7,092 nt of DNA from Geobacteraceae bacterium. GTDB lineage: Bacteria; Desulfobacterota; Desulfuromonadia; Desulfuromonadales; Geopsychrobacteraceae. Below are positions 1 through 5,923 of the stretch, piece after piece. Below the pieces are notes generated by a model. It saw only the letters and a program-made list of their open reading frames with translations. It was not told the DNA's origin and did not search any database. Location of the stretch: NCBI GenBank assembly GCA_027064785.1, contig JAMOPE010000390.1:1-7092 (forward strand), written 5' to 3'. The position numbers were made by a program, and so were the translations under genes. Every line of letters begins with the position of its first letter. Position 1 is the stretch's first letter.

Positions 1-984
1 GGATAGCAACAGCGCATGGTTGACCACGAGGATGTCAGCCTTGGCCGCCTGACGCCGAGCCTTGTGAAAAAAGCAGCTGCGATAATATTGACACCGCACC
101 TTGGGGCACTGATCGGCTTCACAACACACCTCTTCCCATGCCTGATAGCTGGGGATAAATGCCAGATCCTCCTTGGAGCCGTCACCACTGTTTTCAGCCC
201 AGGCAATAATCTGCTGCAATTCTTCAACCTGCGTCTGATCGAACAACCCCAGCTCGCGCCCTGCGGTTTCTCCCCGGCGGCGGCAGAAATAGTTGCTACG
301 ACCCTTGACCAGAACCGCGTAGAATTCGATCCCCGTCGCCCGGCGAAGAAACGGAAGATCTTTGCGGATCAGCTGTTCCTGCAAATTGATCGTCCGCGTC
401 GAGATCACCACGCGTTCCTGATTGGCTCGTGCCCACAGCAATGCCGGAACCAGGTAGGCAAGACTTTTCCCCGTCCCCGTCCCCGCTTCGACAACCGCCA
501 ATTGCCCTTTGTTAAAGGCTTCGGCAACAACAAATGCCATCCGTAACTGTTCCGGCCGTTCCTCATAATCGGGAAGTTTTTCGGCAATCACCCCTTCGGG
601 GCCCAGCAATCCGGCAATCTGTTCGGGAGAAATAAATTCGGTGTTTTTATCGGCAAAGGCTTCGACAACCCGGTAGACGTTATCAACATTATTATCGACA
701 ATATAAAATCCGACACCCAGTGATCCGAACTGGGCCGCCACTTCGATATCGGCACCGGACGGCTTCAAAACACCACCGGGATGATTATGGATGACAACGT
801 CACCGTAATGGCACGTCTGGAGAATCGCCGGCACGGCATCTTCCGATCCACGGGCGAGAACTTCGATCTGGACAACCCGCCGGTCGGCATCGGTCTGACC
901 GAGGACAAAGACTTCGTGACCATCGGTCTCGCTGATTGCGTAACGGAGCTGATCAATACTGTCGGGGGAGAAATAATTCAACAT
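1..984 (-). CDS. DinG-type Fe-S DNA helicase with N-terminal JAMM/RadC-like domain (3' part outside window)
   Basis: The first 328 codons of a longer gene read leftwards without a stop. Residues about 1-110 form a JAMM (MPN/JAB) domain: E24 is a likely catalytic glutamate, followed by H66-N-H68-P-G-G, S76 and D79, which together give the full ExnHxH(x7)SxxD zinc set; the HNHP-x-G wording resembles RadC. The helicase begins near residue 140, with Walker A EAGTGTGKS at 166-174 and motif Ia near 192-211 (STRTINLQEQL). C234, C293, C298 and C304 match the DinG/XPD iron-sulfur ligands; the 5 and 6 residue steps between the last three equal those I recall for E. coli DinG. The window ends in ILVVNHALLLS, so the DEAH box and second RecA domain are missing. 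DinG proteins are 5'-3' ATP-dependent helicases that resolve R-loops, D-loops and forks. The start is ATG 984, because an in-frame TAA lies four codons upstream; no good Shine-Dalgarno precedes it. The helicase call is secure. The role of the JAMM part is unknown. Confidence 0.93.
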   Translation of the reverse strand, partial: MLNYFSPDSIDQLRYAISETDGHEVFVLGQTDADRRVVQIEVLARGSEDAVPAILQTCHYGDVVIHNHPGGVLKPSGADIEVAAQFGSLGVGFYIVDNNVDNVYRVVEAFADKNTEFISPEQIAGLLGPEGVIAEKLPDYEERPEQLRMAFVVAEAFNKGQLAVVEAGTGTGKSLAYLVPALLWARANQERVVISTRTINLQEQLIRKDLPFLRRATGIEFYAVLVKGRSNYFCRRRGETAGRELGLFDQTQVEELQQIIAWAENSGDGSKEDLAFIPSYQAWEEVCCEADQCPKVRCQYYRSCFFHKARRQAAKADILVVNHALLLS

Positions 985-992
985 GGGGAGCG

Positions 993-998
993 ATTATA
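993..998 (-). promoter_or_regulatory. Possible -10 box (TATAAT) of the helicase gene
   Basis: On the minus strand a perfect TATAAT ends 8 bases before the ATG at 984. If used, transcription would start at or within a couple of bases of the start codon, giving a leaderless or nearly leaderless mRNA. That would agree with the lack of a Shine-Dalgarno sequence. No convincing -35 hexamer is visible at the right distance, so this is tentative. Confidence 0.3.
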
Positions 999-1156
999 GA
1001 GGATTCGCAGCAAGAAAGGGGGAGGAAAATTGCCTCATAACTTTTTTCAGGATTGCCCCAGAAATGACTGGACATAACGATATTTTTAGGCTTTCTTAGT
1101 CATTAGATATTCCCTGTTTTTACAAATAGTTATCAACACTTTGAGGGACACACCAT

Positions 1157-1555
1157 ATGGACGAATCAGGCTTCACAATCCCCATTGATATCCGTTTTGC
1201 CGATCTTGATGCTTACGGACACGTCAACAATGCCACTTACCTGACCTACCTTGAAAATGCCCGGGTCAAATTATTCGATGAGTGTTACGAAAATTTTCTC
1301 GCCAGCAAATTGATGTTTCTGGTTGTACGGGTCGAATGTGACTACAAGAAACCGATCGAAATGTACGATAAACTCTATATCACCATCACCACCGAAAAAC
1401 TGAAGCGCAGCAGTTTTATCTTCAACTATCATTTTCACGACGGTAACGGTTTCACGTATGCTCATGCCAAAACAGTGATGGCATGTTACGATCCACAGCT
1501 GAAAAAGCCGGTTGCGATTCCGACTGAGATGAGGACTTTCTTTACCGCTATTTAA
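1157..1555 (+). CDS. Acyl-CoA thioesterase, hotdog fold, FadM/YbgC (4HBT) family
   Basis: This 132-residue protein has the usual length of a single hotdog domain. The N-terminal block RFADLDAYGHVNNATYLTYL at residues 13-32 is the hallmark of the 4-hydroxybenzoyl-CoA thioesterase/YbgC/FadM family; D18 aligns with the catalytic aspartate (D17) of Pseudomonas 4HBT. Such enzymes hydrolyse acyl-CoA thioesters in the cytoplasm. The substrate cannot be told from sequence: short-chain, aromatic or long-chain acyl-CoA are all possible. The start is ATG 1157, preceded by GAGGGA (1143-1148) with 8 bases of spacing. A second thioesterase-type gene follows after 34 bases on the same strand, so the two are probably co-transcribed. 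No signal peptide is visible. The gene is divergent from the helicase, with 172 bases between them. The family call is firm; a specific name such as fadM or ybgC would be a guess. Confidence 0.9.
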   Translation: MDESGFTIPIDIRFADLDAYGHVNNATYLTYLENARVKLFDECYENFLASKLMFLVVRVECDYKKPIEMYDKLYITITTEKLKRSSFIFNYHFHDGNGFTYAHAKTVMACYDPQLKKPVAIPTEMRTFFTAI

Positions 1556-1578
1556 CCCGCACCATTTGATCCAATATA

Positions 1579-1585
1579 GAGGAAG
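1579..1585 (+). promoter_or_regulatory. Ribosome-binding site deciding the PaaI-like start
   Basis: GAGGAAG lies 4 bases before ATG 1590 (7 bases counted from the GAGG core). It makes this ATG preferable to the upstream in-frame ATG at 1566, which would place the Shine-Dalgarno sequence inside the gene. Confidence 0.7.
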
Positions 1586-1589
1586 AGCT

Positions 1590-2093
1590 ATGAATCACAA
1601 AATTACAGACTGCCAGCATATTTCTAAACACTGCCTGGTGTGCGGAACAGAAAATAAATTTGGGTTAAAGACCCGCTTCTTTGAAACCGAAGATAAGGAA
1701 GTGATCGCCCTGTTCACCCCGAGAGAAGAACATCAGAGTTACCCCGGAATCGCCCATGGTGGTGTTTCGGCAGCCATTCTGGATGAAGTCGTCGGGCGGG
1801 CGATTATGGCTCACTACGGACAGGAGACCTTCGGGGTCACCCTTGATCTGCAGGTAAAATACAAAAAACCGGTTCCACTGAATGTTGAACTGAAAGTCAT
1901 CGGTCGAATCACCAAAGATCGGGGACGGATTTTTGAAGGAACGGGCGAGCTCTATCTTCCCGACGGGACAATCGCTGCCTCGGCACAGGGGAAGTATATG
2001 AAGAGGACCCTTGACCAGATTACTGATAGTAATTTTATTGCTGAGGAATGGTTTCCTCCCGCAATTGATCAGCCCGATGAAATAGAACTGTAA
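1590..2093 (+). CDS. PaaI-like hotdog-fold thioesterase
   Basis: This 167-residue protein contains HGGVSAAILDEVVGRA at residues 56-71, the active-site region of the PaaI/THEM4 hotdog branch; D65 or E66 is the likely catalytic acid following the oxyanion-hole HGG. Near the N-terminus, CLVCGTENKFGL (15-26) matches the C-x-x-C-G-x-x-N-x-x-G-L signature often seen ahead of PaaI-like domains. The two cysteines suggest a structural or metal site, which is unproven. Expected activity is hydrolysis of an acyl-CoA or aryl-CoA thioester; the substrate is unknown. An in-frame ATG at 1566 would add eight residues, but ATG 1590 is chosen because GAGGAAG (1579-1585) sits directly before it. The last 25 or so residues are acidic and lie beyond the conserved fold. 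The gene ends 12 bases before the convergent wtpC, with no terminator between. It is probably in an operon with the preceding thioesterase. Confidence 0.87.
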   Translation: MNHKITDCQHISKHCLVCGTENKFGLKTRFFETEDKEVIALFTPREEHQSYPGIAHGGVSAAILDEVVGRAIMAHYGQETFGVTLDLQVKYKKPVPLNVELKVIGRITKDRGRIFEGTGELYLPDGTIAASAQGKYMKRTLDQITDSNFIAEEWFPPAIDQPDEIEL

Positions 2094-2105
2094 TTTATCG
2101 CGTCA

Positions 2106-3143
2106 TCAAAAAATATGGATTGCTGTCGATTTAAAGAATAGATAGATCTCCTTGCCCTCAGCCAGCTCCATCTCCAGCAATGCCCCTTTGGTCACCAGTG
2201 CACAGAAGTTGGTCTCCCCTACGGCAATATGGACTTCGTAGTAAAACCCCTGCGATATAATCTGGCTGATAGCTCCACGGAAGCTGTTCCGCATACTCGA
2301 CTGCAGTTGCGTGGTACTGAGGACAATATCTTCCGGACGAATTGCGATGTAACCGCGACTTTCATCGAAATGGCGGCCTAACTGAATGTGCAGTGGTCCC
2401 AGATCTGCCGTTTCATTCTGCAGCCTGACCGCAAACAGGTTTTTCATCCCGACAAAATCGGCGACCAGCGTCGACTGCGGACGCTGGAACAGATCTTCCA
2501 TCGTCCCGACCTGCTCAACCCGCCCCTGATGAATCACCGCCCCCCGACCACCCAACGCCAGGGCCTCGGCAAAATCGTGAGTCACCATCAGAATCGTCGC
2601 AGTGGTGTTCTGCTGCAATTGTTTCAGAATCAGCCGGAATTCTTCACGCAACCGGGGATCGAGAGCCGACAGAGGCTCATCAAGCAACAACACTTGGGGA
2701 TTAATAATCATCGCCCGGGCCATCGCCACCCGCTGCTGTTCACCACCACTCAAGGTTCCGGGATAACGTTTTTCGAGTTGCTGCAGATCAAACAGTTCCA
2801 GGAGTTCCCGTAGCCGCAGCTCCCCAACCTGCTTGTCACGCCGGTGAAAATGGAGGCCATAGCGGATATTATCGGCAACATTCAGGTGAGGAAACAGAGC
2901 GTAATCCTGATAGACAATACTGATCCCGCGCTGTTCCGGCGGCAGAGCGGTGATATCTTTCCCCGCCACTTTAATCCGACCCTGTTGCGGTGTCACCAAA
3001 CCGGCAATCGCTTCCAGCAGAACGGTTTTCCCCGCACCACTCGGCCCCATCAGCATGAAAAAATCGTTCTCTTCGATATGAAGGTCGATATTGTGAAGGT
3101 TAAATTCACCCAGCTCGATATGGAGGTTCTCGAGAGTAATCAT
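2106..3143 (-). CDS. wtpC: Tungstate/molybdate ABC transporter, ATP-binding protein
   Basis: This 345-residue ABC ATPase powers oxyanion import at the cytoplasmic face of the inner membrane. Walker A GPSGAGKT is at 33-40, the Q-loop glutamine at Q79, the signature LSGGEQQ at 131-137, Walker B LLLDEP at 152-157 and the switch histidine at H189 (VTHD). The C-terminal extension contains IRPEDI (268-273) and SSMRNSFRG (282-290), typical of the TOBE/Mop-like domain of ModC and WtpC ATPases; in such transporters that domain can bind the oxyanion and inhibit transport. The start is ATG 3143, which overlaps the wtpB stop as ATGA and implies translational coupling. A longer in-frame reading from 3215 would add 24 residues lying wholly over wtpB and is not credible. 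ModC is the nearest alternative name. The neighbouring WtpA-type binding protein favours wtpC, and nothing here separates tungstate from molybdate. Confidence 0.9.
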   Translation of the reverse strand: MITLENLHIELGEFNLHNIDLHIEENDFFMLMGPSGAGKTVLLEAIAGLVTPQQGRIKVAGKDITALPPEQRGISIVYQDYALFPHLNVADNIRYGLHFHRRDKQVGELRLRELLELFDLQQLEKRYPGTLSGGEQQRVAMARAMIINPQVLLLDEPLSALDPRLREEFRLILKQLQQNTTATILMVTHDFAEALALGGRGAVIHQGRVEQVGTMEDLFQRPQSTLVADFVGMKNLFAVRLQNETADLGPLHIQLGRHFDESRGYIAIRPEDIVLSTTQLQSSMRNSFRGAISQIISQGFYYEVHIAVGETNFCALVTKGALLEMELAEGKEIYLFFKSTAIHIF

Positions 3144-3925
3144 ACGTTTTTCTTCTGGCGGGTAGTGAGGATTCGCAGCAGCAGAAACAGAATCAGACAG
3201 ATCGCAATCAACCACACCGCAACCGGCTGCGAGTATTTCAAGCCGTAACTTTCAAACCGTTCATAGATCATTACCGGCGCAATCATCGGATGGTAGGCAA
3301 CGATCACGATCGCCCCGAATTCACTGATGGCTCGGGCGCACGCCATGATAATCCCCGCCAGCATACTGCGCCACGCCAGCGGAAAGGTAATCCGGAAGAA
3401 GGTGCTGAACATTGAGGCACCAAGACTGCGGGAAACATTTTCCAGCCGTGGTGAAATAGCATCAAACCCCTCCTTCGCTGCCTTGATATAGAACGGGATC
3501 GCGACAAATACCATCACCGTGACAATCCCGGTGACACTCCCCATAATACGGATTCCAAAATCGGTCAGAAACTGACCGAACCAGTGGTTGCGGCCGGTGA
3601 CGCTGAGGATAGCGATCCCGACCACTGGGTGGGGAATGATAATCGGCAGATCGATAATCCCTTCGACCAGTCGCTTACCGCGAAACTCACGCCGCGACAG
3701 CAGATAGGCCAGCGGGGTTCCAAGGATGAACGAGATCAACGCGGCGAGTGATGCTGCCGAAAGGCTGAGGACAATTGAGTTGAGAACATCTTTATCGAGA
3801 ATCGCATCGCTCAGCGCCTCAAATGACGGAGCCGATAACATCTGCACCAGCGGCAGAGTGATAAACGCGACCACCGTGGCCGCACAAGCCAGTGTTCCCC
3901 AGAAAAAGAAATCCTTATGACGCAT
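3140..3925 (-). CDS. wtpB: Tungstate/molybdate ABC transporter, permease
   Basis: This 261-residue inner-membrane permease has about six hydrophobic segments, near residues 7-29, 49-78, 90-110, 128-148, 187-210 and 235-253. Residues 152-185 (EGFDAISPRLENVSRSLGAS onward to the FPLAW end) form the EAA loop, which docks onto the ATPase; the invariant glycine is G169. This is the fold of ModB/WtpB/CysT-type oxyanion permeases, which normally work as homodimers. ATG 3925 follows the wtpA stop by 9 bases. The wtpA TAG is itself part of TAGGG, a weak Shine-Dalgarno, so translation may be coupled to wtpA. The 3' end overlaps the wtpC start by four bases. Substrate identity comes from the adjacent binding protein rather than from the permease itself. 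Confidence 0.9.
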   Translation of the reverse strand: MRHKDFFFWGTLACAATVVAFITLPLVQMLSAPSFEALSDAILDKDVLNSIVLSLSAASLAALISFILGTPLAYLLSRREFRGKRLVEGIIDLPIIIPHPVVGIAILSVTGRNHWFGQFLTDFGIRIMGSVTGIVTVMVFVAIPFYIKAAKEGFDAISPRLENVSRSLGASMFSTFFRITFPLAWRSMLAGIIMACARAISEFGAIVIVAYHPMIAPVMIYERFESYGLKYSQPVAVWLIAICLILFLLLRILTTRQKKNV

Positions 3926-3934
3926 TGGTGTGCC

Positions 3935-4912
3935 CTATTGTCTAACCGTCACCAGTGATTGAAGTTGCTCCGGTAACCTTTCCTGCATCTCTTCAGACGA
4001 AACCCGCGCCGGGATAAACGGCGGCTGCCCCATCTCCTCAAGAATTTTCAGGCCACCGGAACTGTCGAGCATAAAAGCAAGGAATGCAATCGCTGCATCA
4101 TGGTTTGGTGCATCCTTAAGCAGGGTTACCCCGTAGGTGATCGATTTCCCTGTCATCGTCATGGTGGTGCCGGGCTTCTTGCCACTCACTTCGACCGTTG
4201 CCTGAGCATATTCCTGATCAAATTTATAGTTCCCCAGGTTGATCTCATCGGGCATCTCTACAAATTTCAGATTGTGCTGAACCGCCACCGAACGATACTC
4301 CCAGGCATAGTCCATATTGCCGGTCTGCAGCAGTGAAATCAGCTCAACCGCTTTGGGTCGAACATTACGTTTCGGACGGTTGGCAAGCGTTTTCTGATAT
4401 AAACCGAGCCGCTGATAATATTTTTCGGCCAGTTGCAGCACCATCAAAGTCCGATAACCGCAGGGGTCAAGATCGGGTGACGAATGACCCCAGACGACAC
4501 CCGATTTCTGTAAAATCTCCATCCAGTTTTTTTCGTTGATGGTTTCGGCGAAGCGACTGCGATCGGTATAGCAGAGGACCATCCGGTTGGAGGCGAAACG
4601 GATATTGTTATCGGTATAATCGGGCCGCAGCAATTTGTCGATCACCTTGTAGTCGGCAGCCGCCATAATATCGCACGGCTTGCCCAGATCACTGATTTTA
4701 CGGGCTGCTTTGGAACTGCCGGACGGCTCGCGTTGAACATCGACATCAGGATATTTTGCTTCAAATGCTTTTTCGATCGCAGCCATGGGAACGGTCAGGC
4801 TGCCAGCGTGAAAGATTGTCAAAACCCCGTGCGGAGCAGAAAAAGCTGAGGTTGGGATGGAACAAAAACAGAGAAAAATCAAACCAAGACAAATTCGAAA
4901 ACCTTTACCCAT
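3935..4912 (-). CDS. wtpA: Periplasmic tungstate/molybdate-binding protein
   Basis: This 325-residue solute-binding protein has a signal peptide: MGKGFR, a hydrophobic core at about 7-20, then TSAFSA with cleavage around residues 23-26. No lipobox is evident, so it is likely soluble in the periplasm. The mature part opens with LTIFHAGSL (31-39), followed by [13 protein letters not shown] (61-73), the oxyanion-contacting region of the WtpA/ModA class. PDLDPCGYR (146-154) is strongly WtpA-like; D149 probably corresponds to the carboxylate that makes archaeal WtpA/ModA bind the metal octahedrally, and E205 in AWEYRS may be its partner (my alignment from memory). A TTG at 4930 would add six residues, but AGGAG five bases before ATG 4912 selects the latter. 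It is the first gene of wtpA-wtpB-wtpC. Tungstate is the likeliest ligand; molybdate is equally compatible. Confidence 0.9.
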   Translation of the reverse strand: MGKGFRICLGLIFLCFCSIPTSAFSAPHGVLTIFHAGSLTVPMAAIEKAFEAKYPDVDVQREPSGSSKAARKISDLGKPCDIMAAADYKVIDKLLRPDYTDNNIRFASNRMVLCYTDRSRFAETINEKNWMEILQKSGVVWGHSSPDLDPCGYRTLMVLQLAEKYYQRLGLYQKTLANRPKRNVRPKAVELISLLQTGNMDYAWEYRSVAVQHNLKFVEMPDEINLGNYKFDQEYAQATVEVSGKKPGTTMTMTGKSITYGVTLLKDAPNHDAAIAFLAFMLDSSGGLKILEEMGQPPFIPARVSSEEMQERLPEQLQSLVTVRQ

Positions 4913-4917
4913 TGTCA

Positions 4918-4922
4918 CTCCT
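4918..4922 (-). promoter_or_regulatory. Ribosome-binding site deciding the wtpA start
   Basis: On the minus strand AGGAG stands 5 bases before ATG 4912. This strong Shine-Dalgarno rules in favour of the ATG over the in-frame TTG at 4930, and it places the signal-peptide positive charges at residues 3 and 6. Confidence 0.8.
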
Positions 4923-4942
4923 GCAATCAATTATTGACCGGA

Positions 4943-4965
4943 CACCAACAACTGCAGTTGTGGTG
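4943..4965. promoter_or_regulatory. Palindrome upstream of wtpA
   Basis: ACAACTGCAGTTGT (4948-4961) is a perfect 14-base palindrome. After skipping one A (4947) on the left, it extends by four more pairs (CACC/GGTG). It sits 31-53 bases before the wtpA ATG, where it could be an operator for a dimeric regulator or a hairpin in the wtpA leader. No known family consensus is recognised. Confidence 0.5.
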
Positions 4966-5016
4966 ATTTCTGATATGAGGACGGTTTATTCGATTGCCCC
5001 CGTTTTGCAAAGAAAA

Positions 5017-5031
5017 ATCGTTGTTAGCGAT
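5017..5031. promoter_or_regulatory. Weak dyad upstream of wtpA
   Basis: ATCGTTGTTAGCGAT has arms ATCGTT and AGCGAT around a GTT centre, with five of six positions complementary. It lies 105-119 bases before the wtpA ATG. On the opposite strand it contains AACAAC, also present in the arm of the palindrome at 4943-4965. ATCG-ending arms recall ModE half-sites as I remember them from Geobacter, but the TATA core is missing. Low confidence. Confidence 0.25.
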
Positions 5032-5116
5032 CATGACAGATGACGAATTGCTTTTCTACAATTATTCTGGGAAGTCGGTTTCCCTGCCCCCACAGCAACA
5101 CCTGAAACCCACTCTC

Positions 5117-5133
5117 GCTACCTTGCGGTAACA
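5117..5133. promoter_or_regulatory. Operator-like palindrome, copy 1
   Basis: GCTACC-TTGC-GGTAACA is an inverted repeat (arms GCTACC and GGTAAC, five of six pairs) lying 7 bases upstream of the TTGACA hexamer. Copy 2 begins exactly 34 bases later with the same 13 fixed bases and the same four-base spacer length. Paired identical dyads around a -35 box are typical of cooperative transcription-factor binding. Confidence 0.65.
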
Positions 5134-5140
5134 CAGATTC

Positions 5141-5168
5141 TTGACAAAGAGCTACCACTTGGTAACAT
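5141..5168 (+). promoter_or_regulatory. Candidate sigma-70 promoter for mobA-mobB-modE
   Basis: A perfect -35 hexamer TTGACA (5141-5146) is followed after 16 bases by TAACAT (5163-5168), which matches TATAAT at four of six positions. The predicted transcript would start near 5175, leaving a leader of about 135 bases before the mobA ATG. Palindrome copy 2 covers the spacer and most of the -10, which suggests repression by steric blocking. Confidence 0.5.
5151..5167. promoter_or_regulatory. Operator-like palindrome, copy 2
   Basis: GCTACC-ACTT-GGTAACA repeats the fixed bases of copy 1 with a different spacer sequence. It overlaps the spacer and -10 of the candidate mobA promoter, so a bound protein would be expected to block RNA polymerase. 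The ModE-like protein encoded in the same operon is the obvious candidate regulator, by position only. Confidence 0.65.
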
Positions 5169-5235
5169 GATTATGGCTCAAATGTTCCTATCGTGCTGAA
5201 AATTGTTGGTTCTTATTTTGTGGCATGTGATTTGC

Positions 5236-5252
5236 TCTGTAGGCAATACAGA
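5236..5252 (+). other. Hairpin in the mobA leader
   Basis: TCTGTA and TACAGA form a six-pair perfect stem around the five-base loop GGCAA. It lies inside the predicted leader, 60-76 bases before the mobA ATG and 24 bases before the terminator-like hairpin. It may be part of a folded regulatory leader. I cannot match it to a known riboswitch class. Confidence 0.35.
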
Positions 5253-5275
5253 AGTTCCCCTTTTAATTATGAGCG

Positions 5276-5299
5276 TCAGGTTTTGTTCCTGATTTTTTT
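5276..5299 (+). terminator. Terminator-like hairpin just before the mobA ribosome-binding site
   Basis: TCAGG (5276-5280) pairs with CCTGA (5288-5292) around a seven-base loop, followed by seven T residues (5293-5299). The run of T abuts AGGA (5300-5303), the mobA Shine-Dalgarno. The stem is short, so termination would be inefficient or conditional. With no gene upstream on this strand, an attenuator acting on mobA is the most natural reading. Confidence 0.45.
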
Positions 5300-5311
5300 A
5301 GGATATTCGAT

Positions 5312-5923
5312 ATGCAGAATCCGCACATCGCTACACGTCAACACAATTACCCGGATGTCACCGGTGTCCTGCTGGCTGGCGGCAAAAGCCGCCGCATGGG
5401 ACAGGACAAAGCGTTGTTGCAACTCGATGGGAAGACATTGTTTGAACACTCCCTCTCCCTGCTACAACAATTTTTTAGCACCATTCTGATTGCCGGCGAT
5501 CGTCCTGATCTGTCCCGCCCGGAAATTCCGGCAATCCCCGACATCTATCCCGGAAGCGCACTGGGTGGTCTTCACACCGGTCTACAGGCAGCAGAAACCG
5601 ACTGGATTTTTGTTGCACCCTGCGACATGCCTTATCCCGATCCACGCATGGTCTCCCTGTTGCTCAGACATCGCACCGGAGTGGACGCAGTGGTGCCACG
5701 CACCGAAGATGGCTACGAACCGGTATTTGCCCTCTACCACAAAAAGTGTCTTGCACCGATGGAGCAGTTACTCCAACGCAACCAATTTCGTATTTACGAT
5801 TTTTATCAACGCATCCGCATCTGCTATCTCGACCCGCCGCAACTCCCGCGTGGTTGGAAGCGCTCGTTAATCAACCTCAACACCCCGGCCCAACTGGCTC
5901 GCATCAAGGAGAAAAGCTTATGA
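5312..5923 (+). CDS. mobA: Molybdenum cofactor guanylyltransferase
   Basis: This 203-residue cytoplasmic enzyme attaches GMP from GTP to molybdopterin, making the MGD form of the molybdenum or tungsten cofactor used by DMSO-reductase-family enzymes. The nucleotide-binding signature LAGGKSRRMGQDKALL covers residues 21-36. SALGGLHTGL (82-91) and the metal-binding aspartate in PCDMP (D105) follow, and NLNTPAQL near the C-terminus is the usual MobA tail motif. Length is close to the roughly 195 residues of the family. AGGA (5300-5303) precedes ATG 5312 by 8 bases. The first 14 residues form a short extension before the Rossmann strand. The 3' end overlaps mobB as ATGA. MocA, a cytidylyltransferase relative, is less likely given the mobB neighbour. 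Confidence 0.93.
   Translation: MQNPHIATRQHNYPDVTGVLLAGGKSRRMGQDKALLQLDGKTLFEHSLSLLQQFFSTILIAGDRPDLSRPEIPAIPDIYPGSALGGLHTGLQAAETDWIFVAPCDMPYPDPRMVSLLLRHRTGVDAVVPRTEDGYEPVFALYHKKCLAPMEQLLQRNQFRIYDFYQRIRICYLDPPQLPRGWKRSLINLNTPAQLARIKEKSL
5906..5911 (+). promoter_or_regulatory. Ribosome-binding site deciding the mobB start
   Basis: AAGGAG lies 8 bases before ATG 5920, inside the end of mobA. It fixes the mobB start there and excludes the in-frame start far upstream at 5746, which would duplicate the second half of mobA in another frame. Confidence 0.8.

Larger units (their letters stand above)
4913..5311. other. Divergent intergenic control region between wtpABC and mobA
   Basis: About 400 bases separate two divergent metal-related operons. 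No convincing gene lies here: open frames crossing it run into wtpA antisense or mobA out of frame and have no family features. The right half carries two copies of one palindrome around a TTGACA hexamer, then a leader of roughly 135 bases to mobA with two hairpins. The left half has a 14-base perfect palindrome close to wtpA and a weaker dyad at 5017-5031. I could not assign a -35/-10 pair for wtpA. A canonical E. coli-like ModE operator (TATAT-type arms) is not seen. Confidence 0.75.

Noticed and set aside
16..546. Plus-strand open frame of 176 codons
   Set aside because: It is the antisense shadow of the helicase gene, which has clear JAMM, Walker A and Fe-S motifs on the other strand; the plus frame shows no family features.
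1063..1104. Inverted arms AATGACT and AGTCATT 28 bases apart upstream of the first thioesterase
   Set aside because: Seven-base arms at free spacing are expected about every other region of this size, and no repeat or promoter alignment supports them.
1130..1138. TTATCAACA, one mismatch from a DnaA box
   Set aside because: A single isolated near-match with no cluster, AT-rich unwinding element or origin-linked genes nearby; expected by chance.
2094..2105. Bidirectional terminator between the convergent thioesterase and wtpC genes
   Set aside because: Only 12 bases lie between the stops and no hairpin with a T-tract is visible there.
2388..3248. Two plus-strand open frames over the transporter ATPase gene
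   Set aside because: They are antisense to wtpC and the end of wtpB, which carry all expected ABC transporter motifs; the plus products are histidine-, glutamine- and arginine-rich shadow sequences.
5169..5311. Known Moco riboswitch upstream of mobA
   Set aside because: The gene context fits, but I cannot recognise the conserved elements of that RNA in the leader, so I report only the hairpins and leave the class open.
5303..5313. ATATTCGATAT dyad touching the mobA start codon, considered as a ModE-type site
   Set aside because: Four-base AT arms only, no second site, and it overlaps the spacing between ribosome-binding site and ATG; chance is more likely.
5193..5489. Open frame of 98 codons starting in the mobA leader
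   Set aside because: It starts at a GTG without a good ribosome-binding site and runs most of its length inside mobA in another frame; no recognisable domain.
5490..5870. Out-of-frame open frame of 126 codons inside mobA
   Set aside because: The overlapping mobA frame has strong family motifs throughout, so this is a shadow.
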